Source: Oscillatoriales cyanobacterium M59_W2019_021 (GTDB lineage: Bacteria; Cyanobacteriota; Cyanobacteriia; Cyanobacteriales; Geitlerinemataceae). Taken from it: a stretch of DNA of 64,000 nt. The notes beneath the pieces were generated by a model, which saw only the letters and a list, made by a program, of their open reading frames with translations, made no database searches and was not told the DNA's origin. The DNA lies in the NCBI GenBank assembly GCA_015295945.1, contig DVED01000071.1, positions 1 to 64,000 of the forward strand, read 5' to 3'. The translations under genes and the position numbers were made by a program. Every line of letters starts with the position of its first letter. The stretch's first letter is position 1. Positions 1 through 10,304 of this stretch are shown piece after piece.

Positions 1-35
1 CTCAGTACGGGTTAAGCAAAACCCTGTATCCCTTG

Positions 36-118
36 TTGGGGTTTGGGGTTTGGGGTTGGTTAGTTGTTAGTTGTTAGTTGTTAGTTGTTTCTCTCCCCCT
101 GCCTCCCCGGCTCCCCTT
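36..118. repeat. Short tandem repeat cluster (GGGTTTGG / TTAGTTG / CCCCTGCC units)
   Basis: Direct reading: ggggtttggggtttggggtt, then (ttagttg)n, then ctccccctgcctcccc; a near copy lies at 25984-26130. Confidence 0.9.
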
Positions 119-246
119 CACCGGAAGCTGTCTTATCCCGTACTGAGGTTCCTATTACTGTCTAACTACTCCTGCCATCCTGCACTAACACTTTATGAGA
201 GGGTCGATCGCGGTAAAATCCCGATCGAGACCGAACATCCCTCATA

Positions 247-1152
247 TTGCCCAAAATCGTCAAAATCGTGTTTCCAGATTTTCTTCCCCCTGCCGTCCGC
301 AATTTGACCGAGCCTACCTCGATCGCCCTCGCCCAAAACCTGTACGTTACCGACATTACCACCCCCTTAAGCCCGCAGCCCATTCCCACCGCCGCCGTGC
401 GTCAAGGCACGGGCGATCCGCCGATCCTGCTGCTGCACGGGTTCGATAGTTCGGTATTCGAGTTTCGTCGCTTGTTGCCCCTGCTAGCCACCGATCGCGA
501 AACCCTGGCGGTCGATTTACTGGGTTTTGGATTTACCGATCGCTTGACCGTCAGCGCCATTGCCTGTGACACCATCAAAACCCACCTCTACGAGTTTTGG
601 AAAACCGAAATTACCCGACCGATGGTCTTGGTGGGCGCGTCCATGGGAGGTGCGGCGGCGATCGACTTTACCCTCACCTATCCCGAAGCCGTCGATCGCC
701 TGATTTTAATCGGCAGTGCCGGAATTGCCAAAGGTCCGATCGTCGGCAAATTTCTCGTCCCCCCCTTCGACTATTTCGCTGCTGACTTTCTGCGTCGCCC
801 GCAAGTCAGAAAAAGCATCAGCCAAACGGCGTATTACGACAAAACCTTAAATTCTGCGGACGCGCAATTGTGCGCGGCGCTGCACCTGGCTATGCCGGGT
901 TGGCATCGCGCCACCATCGCCTTTACCAAAAGCGGTGGCTACGGTTCGTTTCGCGATCGCCTCCATCAAATTCAGCAGCAGACCCTGATCCTCTGGGGCA
1001 GAAACGATCGCATTTTGGGAACCCGAGATGCGGCACAATTCGAGAAGGCGATCGATCGCAGCCAACTGATTTGGATCGACAACTCCGGTCACGTTCCTCA
1101 CCTAGAAAAACCCCAAGTTACAGTCCAACATATTCTAGACTTTGTGAAATGA
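247..1152 (+). CDS. alpha/beta fold hydrolase
   Basis: ILLLHGFDSS oxyanion motif, VGASMGGAAA nucleophile elbow, WGRNDRI and SGHVPHLEKP catalytic Asp/His motifs. Confidence 0.9.
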   Translation: MPKIVKIVFPDFLPPAVRNLTEPTSIALAQNLYVTDITTPLSPQPIPTAAVRQGTGDPPILLLHGFDSSVFEFRRLLPLLATDRETLAVDLLGFGFTDRLTVSAIACDTIKTHLYEFWKTEITRPMVLVGASMGGAAAIDFTLTYPEAVDRLILIGSAGIAKGPIVGKFLVPPFDYFAADFLRRPQVRKSISQTAYYDKTLNSADAQLCAALHLAMPGWHRATIAFTKSGGYGSFRDRLHQIQQQTLILWGRNDRILGTRDAAQFEKAIDRSQLIWIDNSGHVPHLEKPQVTVQHILDFVK

Positions 1153-1169
1153 GGGATAGTTGCTTATTG

Positions 1170-1295
1170 GGTATGGGGTGTTGGGGATTTGGGGTTTGTT
1201 AGTGGTTAGTTGTTAGTGGTTAGTTGCTTCTCTCCCTCTGCTCAAGAAAGCTTCCCCTGCCTCCCCGGCTCAAGAAAGCTCCCCTGCTCATCTCA
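1170..1295. repeat. Short tandem repeat cluster
   Basis: ggggatttggggtttgttagtggttagttgttagtgg..., then ctcaagaaagct-tcccctgcctccccgg repeated twice. Confidence 0.8.
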
Positions 1296-1425
1296 ACACG
1301 CAGGCAGGGAGTATCGCCATTGCCCCGACAAAATGTAACAATTACTTTACAATCGCAGAAAGAGGCGATCGGTTGTATCTCCATCAGAGTCGAACCCATC
1401 GATTACCCATTACCCCCACACCTTT

Positions 1426-2331
1426 ATGTTTTCTGGAACGACAACACCATCGACATCAATTCCCACCGCCACCTGGCAGTGGCGCGGATTTCCCATCGGC
1501 TATCAAACCCTGGGAGAAACCGGACCCGCCGTCGTCTTAATTCACGGTTTCGGCGCATCGGGGGGACACTGGCGCAAAAATCTCCCATTTCTAGCGCAAA
1601 CTTGCCGCGTTTATACCATCGATCTCATCGGTTTCGGACGGTCTGCCAAACCGACCCCCGGACAGGACATCGACTATACCTTTGAAACTTGGGGGGATCA
1701 AATTGCCGATTTTTGTCGGGAAGTGGTGGGAGGCAAAGCGTTTTTAGCGGGCAATTCCATCGGTTGTATCGCGGCGATGCAGGCAGCCGTCAGCCATCCG
1801 GAGATCGCCCTCGGTGTCGTCCAGCTTAACTGTTCGTTGCGGTTATTGCACGATCGCCGTCGGGAGTCCCAATCTTGGGCGAAGCGCATGGGTGCGCCTC
1901 TGTTACAGCGTTTGCTGAGTGTCAAACCCGTGGGCGAGTTTTTCTTCCGGCAACTAGCAACGCCGAAAACTGTCCGCCAGATTTTGCTCAAAGCCTATCG
2001 ACGATCGGAAGCTGTCACCGACGAGTTGATCGATCTGATTTTACAACCCGCACGAGATCGAGGGGCAAGCGATGTTTTCGTTGCCTTTACCCGCTATTCC
2101 CAAGGTCCTTTACCGGAAGAATTACTGGAAAAATTGCCCTGTCCGACGCTGATTTTGTGGGGGACGGACGATCCCTGGGAACCGATCGAATTGGGTCGCA
2201 AATTCGCGGATTTTGCAGCGGTCGATCGCTTTATTCCCCTAGATGGCGTGGGGCATTGCCCCCAAGACGAAGCTCCGGAACTCGTCAACCCGATCGTTCG
2301 GGATTGGATTTTAACAGCGACCAATGGGTAA
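1426..2331 (+). CDS. alpha/beta fold hydrolase
   Basis: VVLIHGFGASGGHW, AGNSIGCIAA nucleophile elbow, LWGTDDPWEP, GVGHCPQDEAP. Confidence 0.9.
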   Translation: MFSGTTTPSTSIPTATWQWRGFPIGYQTLGETGPAVVLIHGFGASGGHWRKNLPFLAQTCRVYTIDLIGFGRSAKPTPGQDIDYTFETWGDQIADFCREVVGGKAFLAGNSIGCIAAMQAAVSHPEIALGVVQLNCSLRLLHDRRRESQSWAKRMGAPLLQRLLSVKPVGEFFFRQLATPKTVRQILLKAYRRSEAVTDELIDLILQPARDRGASDVFVAFTRYSQGPLPEELLEKLPCPTLILWGTDDPWEPIELGRKFADFAAVDRFIPLDGVGHCPQDEAPELVNPIVRDWILTATNG

Positions 2332-2865
2332 TGGGTGATTGGGAATTGACCAACCCCAAAGGACTGATGACAGACAAAAAAAACCAGCTCGCGCTAGGCT
2401 CAAAGCTGGGAGAAAGTTCAATGACGACGCTTTTTTTCAGAAAGATAGATTTCTGTCTGCGAGTTGCTGCTTATCTCAAGCTTTCAAACTCTGTGATTTT
2501 TATCCCTCTTGTAAACTAATGTAACGCATTAATTAAGTTTTGTAAATAGGTCGAAGAGAAAAAGTCTCCCCAAGGTTCTCCAACCTGTCTGAATGAGGTC
2601 ATCAGAAGGCAGAAGCCAGAAGAGGAGTTTTTGTCAGAAGCTTGAACTCCTCCCAAAAACTCTTTCCCCTCAAGGAAGAGGCTTGTACCCGCGATTCTTG
2701 GTCAAATCCACCGGAATTTACTCGATCCGGTCGAGATCGCCTGGCATCGATCGACCCGTCAATAGGTCTCACAACGGCTCTGGGAACTGCTATAGCCCCC
2801 AGAAGTGTTAGCGTAGGTAACAGACCAACGTTTGTTGCGACGCAACCTCAGCCCATTCTCCCCTC

Positions 2866-3636
2866 ATGAGCGTAACTCCCCCAAAATTGAGCCAGTGGAA
2901 ACAACAAGGAAAGCGCATCGTGGCGCTGACGGCGTGGGATTACGCGATCGCCCAAATTCTCGATCGTGCTGGGGTGGATGTCATTCTGGTCGGGGATTCT
3001 CTGGCAATGGTGGCGCTGGGATACGACACCACCTTACCGCTGACTTTAGAGGAAACGTTGCACCACGCCAAAGCCGTTTGTCGTGGGGTCAAAGATGCTT
3101 TAGTCGTTGTGGATTTGCCCTTTTTAACCTACCAGGAAAGCCCTCAACAAGCCTTACATTCGGCAGGACGGGTGTTGAAAGAAACGGGTGCGGGTGGGGT
3201 GAAAATTGAAGGCGGCTATCCGGAAATGGCCCAAACCGTGGTGCGTTTGGTTCGTGCGGGAATTCCGGTGATGGGTCACGTTGGCTTAACTCCGCAGTCG
3301 GTGCGCCAAGTGGGATATCGGCAACAGGGAAAAACTGAAGCCGATCGCGATCGGATTTTATCCGAAGCGATCGCCCTCGAATGTGCTGGAGCCTTCGCGA
3401 TCGTCCTCGAACACATCCCCGCCGATTTCGCCGCCACGATTACATCCAAACTCTCCATTCCCACCATCGGCATCGGTGCGGGTTCCCACTGCGACGGACA
3501 AATCCTCGTTACCCACGATTTGTTGGGACTCTCCGACAAACAACCTCCCTTCGCCAAGGTCTACGCCAACTTGCGGCAAACCATAACTCAAGCTGTTGAT
3601 GAATACTCTCGGGAAGTTCGCGATCGATCGTTCTAG
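2866..3636 (+). CDS. panB: 3-methyl-2-oxobutanoate hydroxymethyltransferase
   Basis: [81 protein letters not shown] are PanB motifs. Confidence 0.97.
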   Translation: MSVTPPKLSQWKQQGKRIVALTAWDYAIAQILDRAGVDVILVGDSLAMVALGYDTTLPLTLEETLHHAKAVCRGVKDALVVVDLPFLTYQESPQQALHSAGRVLKETGAGGVKIEGGYPEMAQTVVRLVRAGIPVMGHVGLTPQSVRQVGYRQQGKTEADRDRILSEAIALECAGAFAIVLEHIPADFAATITSKLSIPTIGIGAGSHCDGQILVTHDLLGLSDKQPPFAKVYANLRQTITQAVDEYSREVRDRSF

Positions 3637-3719
3637 AGGATTTGACGGAACCCTGATGTTTTGGCGAAGTTCTCCAATCTGGGCTTTTCCGAATGTGTAA
3701 CAACCCTATCTTAGCCTAG

Positions 3720-3739
3720 ATGTTCCAAATTTGGAACAT
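3720..3739. promoter_or_regulatory. Perfect 20-bp palindrome, candidate operator of the adjacent HTH gene
   Basis: ATGTTCCAAATTTGGAACAT equals its own reverse complement; lies 35 bp upstream of the HTH start codon. Confidence 0.55.
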
Positions 3740-3774
3740 TTACTCAGTTATAAGCCTCTGACACAATGTGAGGC

Positions 3775-4002
3775 ATGGGCAGAGCAGGGAAAGCACTGAA
3801 ACAGGTATTAGAAGCGTATGGCATCAGTCAAAATCGATTAGCCGTTGTCATGGATGTAGGACGTTCCAACATTCACCGTTGGGTGAATGGAACCACCGAT
3901 CCGGTTGCTGAAGCTGTACTGGAAATTCGGGATGCGCTACAGCAGATCGATCCAGAGGCGGCAACGGAATTCATTCGCCTGTATTTGGGAGAAGAAGATT
4001 AA
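3775..4002 (+). CDS. XRE-family helix-turn-helix transcriptional regulator
   Basis: LEAYGISQNRLAVVMDVGRSNIHRWVNGTTDPVAEAVLEI is a Cro/CI HTH pattern. Confidence 0.88.
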   Translation: MGRAGKALKQVLEAYGISQNRLAVVMDVGRSNIHRWVNGTTDPVAEAVLEIRDALQQIDPEAATEFIRLYLGEED

Positions 4003-4400
4003 ATTTTGTACATTTATTGCTGGGAAGATATCGCTCGATATGAGGGGATGACGATCAAAGAACTCGAATCGCGCTGGCTAGCCGAAGAAAATTTTGAACT
4101 GGAGTAAATCCGCCCATTCCCCACTCCCAATTAAGTTGTGAATTTCGTCCCGATCGCCGTAAACTAGTCAATTATACGCAGGCTGTCGATCTATTTTCGG
4201 TCTCTGTTATAGGTAAATTTGCTCACTTATCGCTTGCTCCGTTTTCAAAGCCTGCTGTTCGATACGGCGTGTTAGCAGACTTGGCAACTGGAATGCCTGT
4301 TAAACTCCAGTTGTGCCGTCGATCGACTTCCATCGTGTCATTAAGCCTTCACGGGTAGTCTTCGTAGCTACCCCTCTTTCGTAGTATCCGACATCCGCAC

Positions 4401-6014
4401 ATGACTGTACAAACGCAAACTCCCGAAACTCCCTTGGACTCTAGCTTCAAAGCCCTCGATCAGCAAACGATTATCATCCTTGATTTTGGGTCTCAGTATT
4501 CAGAATTGATCGCCCGGCGCATCCGCGAGACTCAAGTGTATTCCGAAGTGCTGTCCTACCGCACTAGCGCTAAAGAATTGCGCCAATTCAACCCCAAAGG
4601 CATCATCCTCTCCGGGGGTCCGAGTTCGGTGTACGACAACAACGCGCCGAAATGCGATCCCGAAATTTGGCAACTCGGTATTCCCATTTTGGGGGTGTGC
4701 TACGGGATGCAACTGATGGTGCAACAATTGGGCGGTGTCGTCGAACGCGCCAAACGCGCCGAGTATGGCAAAGCGGCACTATTTGTAGACGATCCCACGG
4801 ATTTGCTGACCAACGTGGAAGATGGCAGTACCATGTGGATGTCCCACGCCGATTCCGTCACCCAGTTACCCTCCGGTTTTGAGGTGCTGGCGCATACGGA
4901 AAATACGGAGGGGGCAGCCATTGCCGATCACGAGCGAAAATTCTACGGCGTGCAGTTCCACCCCGAAGTGGTGCATTCCGTCGGCGGATTGGCGCTAATT
5001 CGCAACTTCGTCTACCACATCTGTCGGTGCGAACCCACTTGGACGACAGAAGCCTTCGTGGAGGAAGCCATCCGGGAAGTTCGGGCGAAAGTGGGCGATA
5101 AGCGCGTGTTGTTGGCGCTGTCGGGGGGTGTAGATTCCTCCACGCTGGCGTTCTTGCTGCACAAGGCGATCGGCGATCGCCTCACCTGTATGTTCATCGA
5201 TCAGGGGTTCATGCGCAAGTACGAACCGGAACGGTTGGTGAAACTCTTTGAAGAACAGTTTCACATCCACGTCGAATACGTTAACGCTCGCGAGCGCTTC
5301 CTGGAAATGCTCGATGGCGTGACCGATCCCGAAGAAAAGCGCCGCCGCATCGGACACGAGTTTATCCGGGTGTTTGAAGAAGAATCCAAGCGCCTCGGAC
5401 CGTTTGATTATTTGGCGCAAGGAACGTTGTATCCCGACGTGATCGAGTCGGCGGATACCAATGTCGATCCCCAAACGGGAGAACGGGTGGCGGTGAAGAT
5501 TAAGAGTCACCACAATGTCGGCGGATTGCCGAAGGATCTGCGGTTTAAGTTGGTCGAACCGTTGCGGAAGCTGTTTAAGGATGAAGTGCGGAAAGTGGGG
5601 CGATCTCTCGGATTGCCCGAAGAAATCGTCGGGCGCCAACCTTTCCCCGGTCCGGGATTGGCAATTCGCATCCTCGGCGAAGTGACCGCAGAACGCCTGA
5701 ATATTCTTCGGGATGCCGATTTGATCGTCCGCCAGGAAATCAACCGTCACGGGTTTTACAATCAGTTGTGGCAGGCGTTCGCGGTGTTGTTACCCATTCG
5801 CAGCGTGGGGGTGATGGGCGATCGGCGCACCTATGCCTATCCGGTGGTTCTCCGCTTTGTTTCTAGCGAAGATGGGATGACGGCGGATTGGTCGCGGGTT
5901 CCTTACGATCTCCTGGAGTTGATTTCTAACCGCATCGTCAACGAAGTGGAAGGGGTCAATCGGGTGGTTTACGATATCACCTCCAAACCCCCTGGAACGA
6001 TCGAGTGGGAGTGA
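4401..6014 (+). CDS. guaA: GMP synthase (glutamine-hydrolyzing)
   Basis: GATase [15 protein letters not shown]...GVCYGMQ...GVQFHPEV; synthetase [11 protein letters not shown]...[14 protein letters not shown]...KPPGTIEWE. Confidence 0.99.
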   Translation: MTVQTQTPETPLDSSFKALDQQTIIILDFGSQYSELIARRIRETQVYSEVLSYRTSAKELRQFNPKGIILSGGPSSVYDNNAPKCDPEIWQLGIPILGVCYGMQLMVQQLGGVVERAKRAEYGKAALFVDDPTDLLTNVEDGSTMWMSHADSVTQLPSGFEVLAHTENTEGAAIADHERKFYGVQFHPEVVHSVGGLALIRNFVYHICRCEPTWTTEAFVEEAIREVRAKVGDKRVLLALSGGVDSSTLAFLLHKAIGDRLTCMFIDQGFMRKYEPERLVKLFEEQFHIHVEYVNARERFLEMLDGVTDPEEKRRRIGHEFIRVFEEESKRLGPFDYLAQGTLYPDVIESADTNVDPQTGERVAVKIKSHHNVGGLPKDLRFKLVEPLRKLFKDEVRKVGRSLGLPEEIVGRQPFPGPGLAIRILGEVTAERLNILRDADLIVRQEINRHGFYNQLWQAFAVLLPIRSVGVMGDRRTYAYPVVLRFVSSEDGMTADWSRVPYDLLELISNRIVNEVEGVNRVVYDITSKPPGTIEWE

Positions 6015-6027
6015 TAGAAGAAGAATT

Positions 6028-6061
6028 CAGGAGTTCAGGAGTTCAGGAGTTCAGGAGTTCA
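6028..6061. repeat. Tandem octamer repeat (GTTCAGGA)n
   Basis: ttcaggagttcaggagttcaggagttcaggagttcag immediately after guaA; the inverse ctcctgaactcctg occurs near 6174. Confidence 0.9.
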
Positions 6062-6211
6062 GAATCAATCAGTGGAGAATTCTAAACTGGCTCCTGACTC
6101 CTAAATTCTATTTTGGTAATAAGACATAAGTTATGGAAATCTTCATAACTTATTTACTTTTTCGGGCTTGATTACTCCTGAACTCCTGTAGGCGAAGCCA
6201 GCTCGCAGCGC

Positions 6212-6886
6212 TTACTCCTCAGATATCGCTTTCTGGCATTCTGCGACCGGAAGGCGATTTTTCATGGCTTCCACTAGGCGATCGTACGCTTGGGAGTTGG
6301 ACTCTATCAGGGTTTTGGCTTGTAAGATCGCCCACCGTTCTCGCGCTGAGATATCGGAGATTGCCGGACGCAGTTGAGTGAGAACGCCGCGCAGTTGTAA
6401 GAGATCGTCGTCGCCTCCTTCTGCCGAACCGTAGGCGAGGGTTTCCGCTGCGATCCCCGCCATCCAAATGGTGGCGTAGCGATTGAGCAGGCGATCGCTA
6501 ATTTGACCTTGTTGCAGTTGTTCGAGGAGTTGGCGATCGTCGAATTGCACGCCACCGCGTCCTTTTTGACCTTGCCGGAAGGCTTCCCAAGCGGAGAGGG
6601 TATACCCGGAGATGGGAACCTCCAATAAGTGTGCCACCAGGAAGTGTCCCGCTTCGTGCCGCGTCACCCGCAACCGCCGTTCTTCCGAGGTTCCGGCGAT
6701 CGCATCGAGGAGAATTTCCAATCCGCGACCCTGCCAACCCAAGGTATCGATCGTCACCAACCCCAACAATCCCGCCACCGCCACTGCCGGAACCGTCGGC
6801 GATAGATTAATTAGCGGTCCGAGTAACGCCGACATGGTGAACAGGAAAACGGTAATCGCAATAAGATTTAAGCTGATAGGATTCAT
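6212..6886 (-). CDS. FtsH/M41-peptidase-like membrane metalloprotease lacking an AAA domain
   Basis: HEAGHFLVAHLLEVPISGYTL zinc motif and GIAAETLAYGSAEGGDDDLLQL, typical of M41; two N-terminal TM segments; start taken at MNPISLN. Confidence 0.75.
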   Translation of the reverse strand: MNPISLNLIAITVFLFTMSALLGPLINLSPTVPAVAVAGLLGLVTIDTLGWQGRGLEILLDAIAGTSEERRLRVTRHEAGHFLVAHLLEVPISGYTLSAWEAFRQGQKGRGGVQFDDRQLLEQLQQGQISDRLLNRYATIWMAGIAAETLAYGSAEGGDDDLLQLRGVLTQLRPAISDISARERWAILQAKTLIESNSQAYDRLVEAMKNRLPVAECQKAISEE

Positions 6887-7105
6887 GGGTAATGGAGAAG
6901 GCGATCGGGAGAACATCACTGCTTCATTATTACGGATCGATCGTCCCTTGGGGGATTTCTGGAATCGCGCATCACCACATTGACGCTTAAGGCGGGTTTT
7001 CAAACTGCTGAAGAAGGGCGAAGCATTTGGGTTCTAGATCTTGGGTTTAGCTGGGGATTTACCGCCCAAATGCTAAGCGCAAGAGCGCTGGCTTCGCCTA
7101 CGCCC

Positions 7106-8065
7106 CTACGAGCGATCGAACCCGAAAAAGAGTCGCAACACGTATTCCATCCGACCCGACCACGATTCTTCGGTATGCTGACCGATGGGATCTTCGACGA
7201 CAAACAAATCTTCGTTTTCCCGATAGCCAAATTGTCGAATCAGGAGATCGCGCATTTCTCTGCCGCGAACGGTCGATCGTTCTTCGATAAATGCGTTGTG
7301 GAATCCCCCGTCTCTCACCAAACCCCAGTCCAAATAAATTTGCGGTCGTCGGGCGGGATCTTTAAGGGTTTTCGACGCTAAATCGACCAGTGCCGAAGAT
7401 TCCAACGACGCCAACGAAGGACCGAATAATTGAAATAACGACATATCCGTCACCGAATCCAAACCTACCCAAAACGATGGCGACAGTGCCGCTACCCGCC
7501 GGAATTTATCGGGATGTTGGGTGGCAGTATAAAAGGCAGCCAAACCTCCGTGAGACGAACCCAAAATCAGGGTGTTTTCTGCCTCGGGAAGCGTTCGATA
7601 TTCGTCGTCGATAAAGCCTTTAACCGAGTGTGCCAGATAGCGGGCATAAGCGTCCAAACCGCCCCAATTTTGACCCCAAACGGGTGCGTGGGTGTATTCA
7701 AAATCGCGATCGACCGGAGCAATGGCAACGATGATGACCCGACCGATGGCATTACTAAGATACAGTCGCGAGAGTAAGGTGGGGAGGTTCCAGGTTTTGC
7801 CATACGCACCTCCGGGAAAAAAGACCGTATGACCGTCGTTGGCGTAAATGACGGGGTAGCGTTCTCTAGACACTTCGTAGTTGCGGGGTAGGAAGAGGTG
7901 TACGGTCCGCGGCGTGTCTTCGGGTCCGGCAACTTGAAAGCGATCGTAGGTATGGAAAAATCCGCCCCAATGCCCGCGATCGTGAAACCAACACTCCTGT
8001 CCGCCTTTGATAAATTGCTCTGCCATCGTGTCGATCGATTTTTTGCGCTTGCTGATTGCGAACAC
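7106..8065 (-). CDS. Esterase family protein (enterochelin-esterase-like alpha/beta hydrolase)
   Basis: VHLFLPRNYEVSRERYPVIYANDGHTVF, LILGSSHGGLAAFYTATQHPDKFRRVAALSPSFW. Confidence 0.85.
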   Translation of the reverse strand: MFAISKRKKSIDTMAEQFIKGGQECWFHDRGHWGGFFHTYDRFQVAGPEDTPRTVHLFLPRNYEVSRERYPVIYANDGHTVFFPGGAYGKTWNLPTLLSRLYLSNAIGRVIIVAIAPVDRDFEYTHAPVWGQNWGGLDAYARYLAHSVKGFIDDEYRTLPEAENTLILGSSHGGLAAFYTATQHPDKFRRVAALSPSFWVGLDSVTDMSLFQLFGPSLASLESSALVDLASKTLKDPARRPQIYLDWGLVRDGGFHNAFIEERSTVRGREMRDLLIRQFGYRENEDLFVVEDPIGQHTEESWSGRMEYVLRLFFGFDRS

Positions 8066-8120
8066 TCTGACACAGGTGGGGTCATTCCGGCAATATGACG
8101 GTTTTGCTGTGGGATAAAGG

Positions 8121-8330
8121 GCGATCGACCTTTTCGTAGGGTGTGTTGAGCGATAGCGAAACGCACCATTTGTTTGTCGAGTTGAGTTTTCATCCTGCCT
8201 CGAACTTAAGTGCGAGGCTAATAGCTGAACTCCATTAAAATGGACTAATCAGATAAATTCTTCTAGTTTTGAGTCATCTTTAGGTGAGTTGAGCTATGAT
8301 CCCAGGAATTAATTCCTGGGTGGGATTAGG
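8121..8330. repeat. Duplicated intergenic element, copy 1 (MITE-like)
   Basis: About 200 bp block repeated with a 290 bp offset; contains the palindromes CCTCGAACTTAAGTGCGAGG and CCCAGGAATTAATTCCTGGG. Confidence 0.8.
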
Positions 8331-8384
8331 CGATCGATCGAGAGCTATAAAAATCGGCAGTTTGAACTTTAAGGTTGTTTTGAT

Positions 8385-8424
8385 AAAAAAACGATCGCTC
8401 TTGGGGAAGGGCGATCGTTTTTTT
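8385..8424. terminator. Bidirectional intrinsic-terminator-like hairpin
   Basis: AAAAAAACGATCGC - loop - GCGATCGTTTTTTT perfect inverted repeat flanked by A and T tracts. Confidence 0.65.
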
Positions 8425-8617
8425 CGTAGGGTGTGTTGAGGGACGAAACGCACCTTTTTTTGTCGGGTTGAGTTTCCATCCCGCCTCAAACTTAAGTGTG
8501 AGGCTCATAGCCCAACTCCATTAAAATGGACTCATAAGATGGAGAATTCTAGTTTTCAGTCATCTTTAGATGAGTTGAGCTATGAGCCAAGGAATTAATT
8601 CCTGGGCGGGATTGGGC
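8411..8617. repeat. Duplicated intergenic element, copy 2 (MITE-like)
   Basis: Near-identical to 8121-8330; palindromes CCTCAAACTTAAGTGTGAGG and AGGAATTAATTCCT. Confidence 0.8.
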
Positions 8618-8955
8618 TTTCGCACTGACGAAGAACTGCCCAGTTTGAGACCGACCTGCTGATTCGATCGCCCCCTGGCTTGCCCAAATCTTTCTCAATG
8701 GCTCCAAAGGTGACGGGAACGATCGCCCGGTGAGTTCTGTGGGACGATCGCCCACTCGCCCAACTTTTGCCAAAATCCCGGTCTGGACTTAAACTAAATA
8801 CTTAATCTGAAACTCAGAGTGCATCGATTCGATCTTAAAAACTTAGGAATTGCGCAACCCTCCATTCCCGTCACCGAGTTGCCCGTTCCCATAATCCTGC
8901 TGACTCGACGACCCCTCAACTCCATTACTCTGTAGCCCGAGAACTCGCCAACGCC

Positions 8956-10155
8956 ATGCCACTACCCGCCCCGATCCGTTCTTTCAAAGCACGACTGCGC
9001 CCTCTCAGCCAGCCGGATACCTGGACCTCCGTCTTGGGACTCCTATTATTAATGCCTCTAGGATGGCAAATTATCGACCATCTCCAACAACCCCCGCCGG
9101 AAGCCAAAACGCCTCCGCCCAAACCCGATGCCGATGCGACGGCACAGCTCGAACCCAATGCGGCGACGAGTGACAATGCTACAGCAGCCGAACTCGATAA
9201 CTCGGATGTCTTAAATCAGTTGCTCGATAAAGCTGACAAAATCGAGTCTCCTTTGGCGGCCATTTCCGGCTCCACTCCTCAAACAACAAGGGTTGACGTT
9301 GCTTCCACGGGAGCGGCGGGTTCGCAACTCGACACGGATGCGATTCTCGAAAAATTTGCTGCGGGTGGCTCTCCCACCGCTTCCCCCGTCGTTCCTGCCA
9401 ACTCCGAACCCCCAATCCGGATCTATCCGACGGGATCGATCGCCCAAACCATTTTGCAACGCAATCCCATTTCTGCCAATCCGTCGAATTCTGGGGCGCC
9501 GCTCCCCAGTGCTCTGCAAGCTGCCCTAGAAAAGTCGGCAGAACGGGAAGCGGCTCAAAGCGATCCCCTACCGCAAGCCCCGCAGAACGATCTCGCCTTG
9601 GTCGCCCCTCCTCCTCTCCCGGAACCCTCAACCTCGGCACTCTCCGTTCCTCAACCGATTCCCCTAGCACCACCCCTGACTCCGGCTGACTCCAATCTTC
9701 CGGCTGGGGTGTCCGTGCCGACTTCGGAGTTTCCGACGTCCGATTTTTCAACGCCGGAACCCTCAACCCCGGACTCTCCCACCTCGTATTTACCGTTCCC
9801 GACATCGCCGCTACCCACTTATTCTGGGGAAGAACGCGCCGTTCCTCGCGAGTCTGGCAACCTGCCACCTGGTTTCAACTCAGTCCCGACTTCTACCCAG
9901 CAGACGAAACTTTACCCCTATATTCCCGAACGGGTTTATTCTTCTCCGCTACCCGCGTTGCCTCCCGCTCCCATGGAAGCGAACTCGAATAATAGCGGAT
10001 TTCGCCCGCTTCCCAATCCGACTCTGACGCCTCAATCTCAAAATCCAGCGGCAATTCCGCAGGCGGGAGGCAATCCGAGCGATCTAGAGGCAACGCCGTT
10101 TTCTGTAGAACGATCGACAGGGGGTGGCGAAATTAATACGTTTGCCAATCCCTAG
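8956..10155 (+). CDS. Proline/serine-rich hypothetical protein with one N-terminal TM segment
   Basis: N-terminal VLGLLLLMPLGWQIIDHL hydrophobic segment followed by ~330 aa of P/S/T-rich sequence; no family recognised. Confidence 0.7.
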   Translation: MPLPAPIRSFKARLRPLSQPDTWTSVLGLLLLMPLGWQIIDHLQQPPPEAKTPPPKPDADATAQLEPNAATSDNATAAELDNSDVLNQLLDKADKIESPLAAISGSTPQTTRVDVASTGAAGSQLDTDAILEKFAAGGSPTASPVVPANSEPPIRIYPTGSIAQTILQRNPISANPSNSGAPLPSALQAALEKSAEREAAQSDPLPQAPQNDLALVAPPPLPEPSTSALSVPQPIPLAPPLTPADSNLPAGVSVPTSEFPTSDFSTPEPSTPDSPTSYLPFPTSPLPTYSGEERAVPRESGNLPPGFNSVPTSTQQTKLYPYIPERVYSSPLPALPPAPMEANSNNSGFRPLPNPTLTPQSQNPAAIPQAGGNPSDLEATPFSVERSTGGGEINTFANP

Positions 10156-10304
10156 TTTCAGCTTGAGATCGATCGCGGTTTCAAAAAAGGTAACTGAAAC
10201 GCGATCGAACGGATTCGATCGTATCCTGAAACCAGACGACCTCATGTATCCTATCCCAAGCAGCCGATGGTGCTGCTTTTTTGTGTTTGGGCACTGTTTC
10301 CCCT

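Noticed and set aside
71-307. 78-aa ORF MLVVSCFSPPASPAP...
   Set aside because: Start region is tandem repeat DNA (same peptide start at 26062); overlaps the alpha/beta hydrolase in another frame.
4003-4107. Peptide-like stretch LYIYCWEDIARYEGMTIKELESRWLAEENFELE* after the XRE gene
   Set aside because: Protein-like but too short and without a family match; could be a small gene remnant, not supported enough to call.
4995-5750. 251-aa ORF antisense to guaA
   Set aside because: Lies entirely inside guaA on the opposite strand; no recognisable domain.
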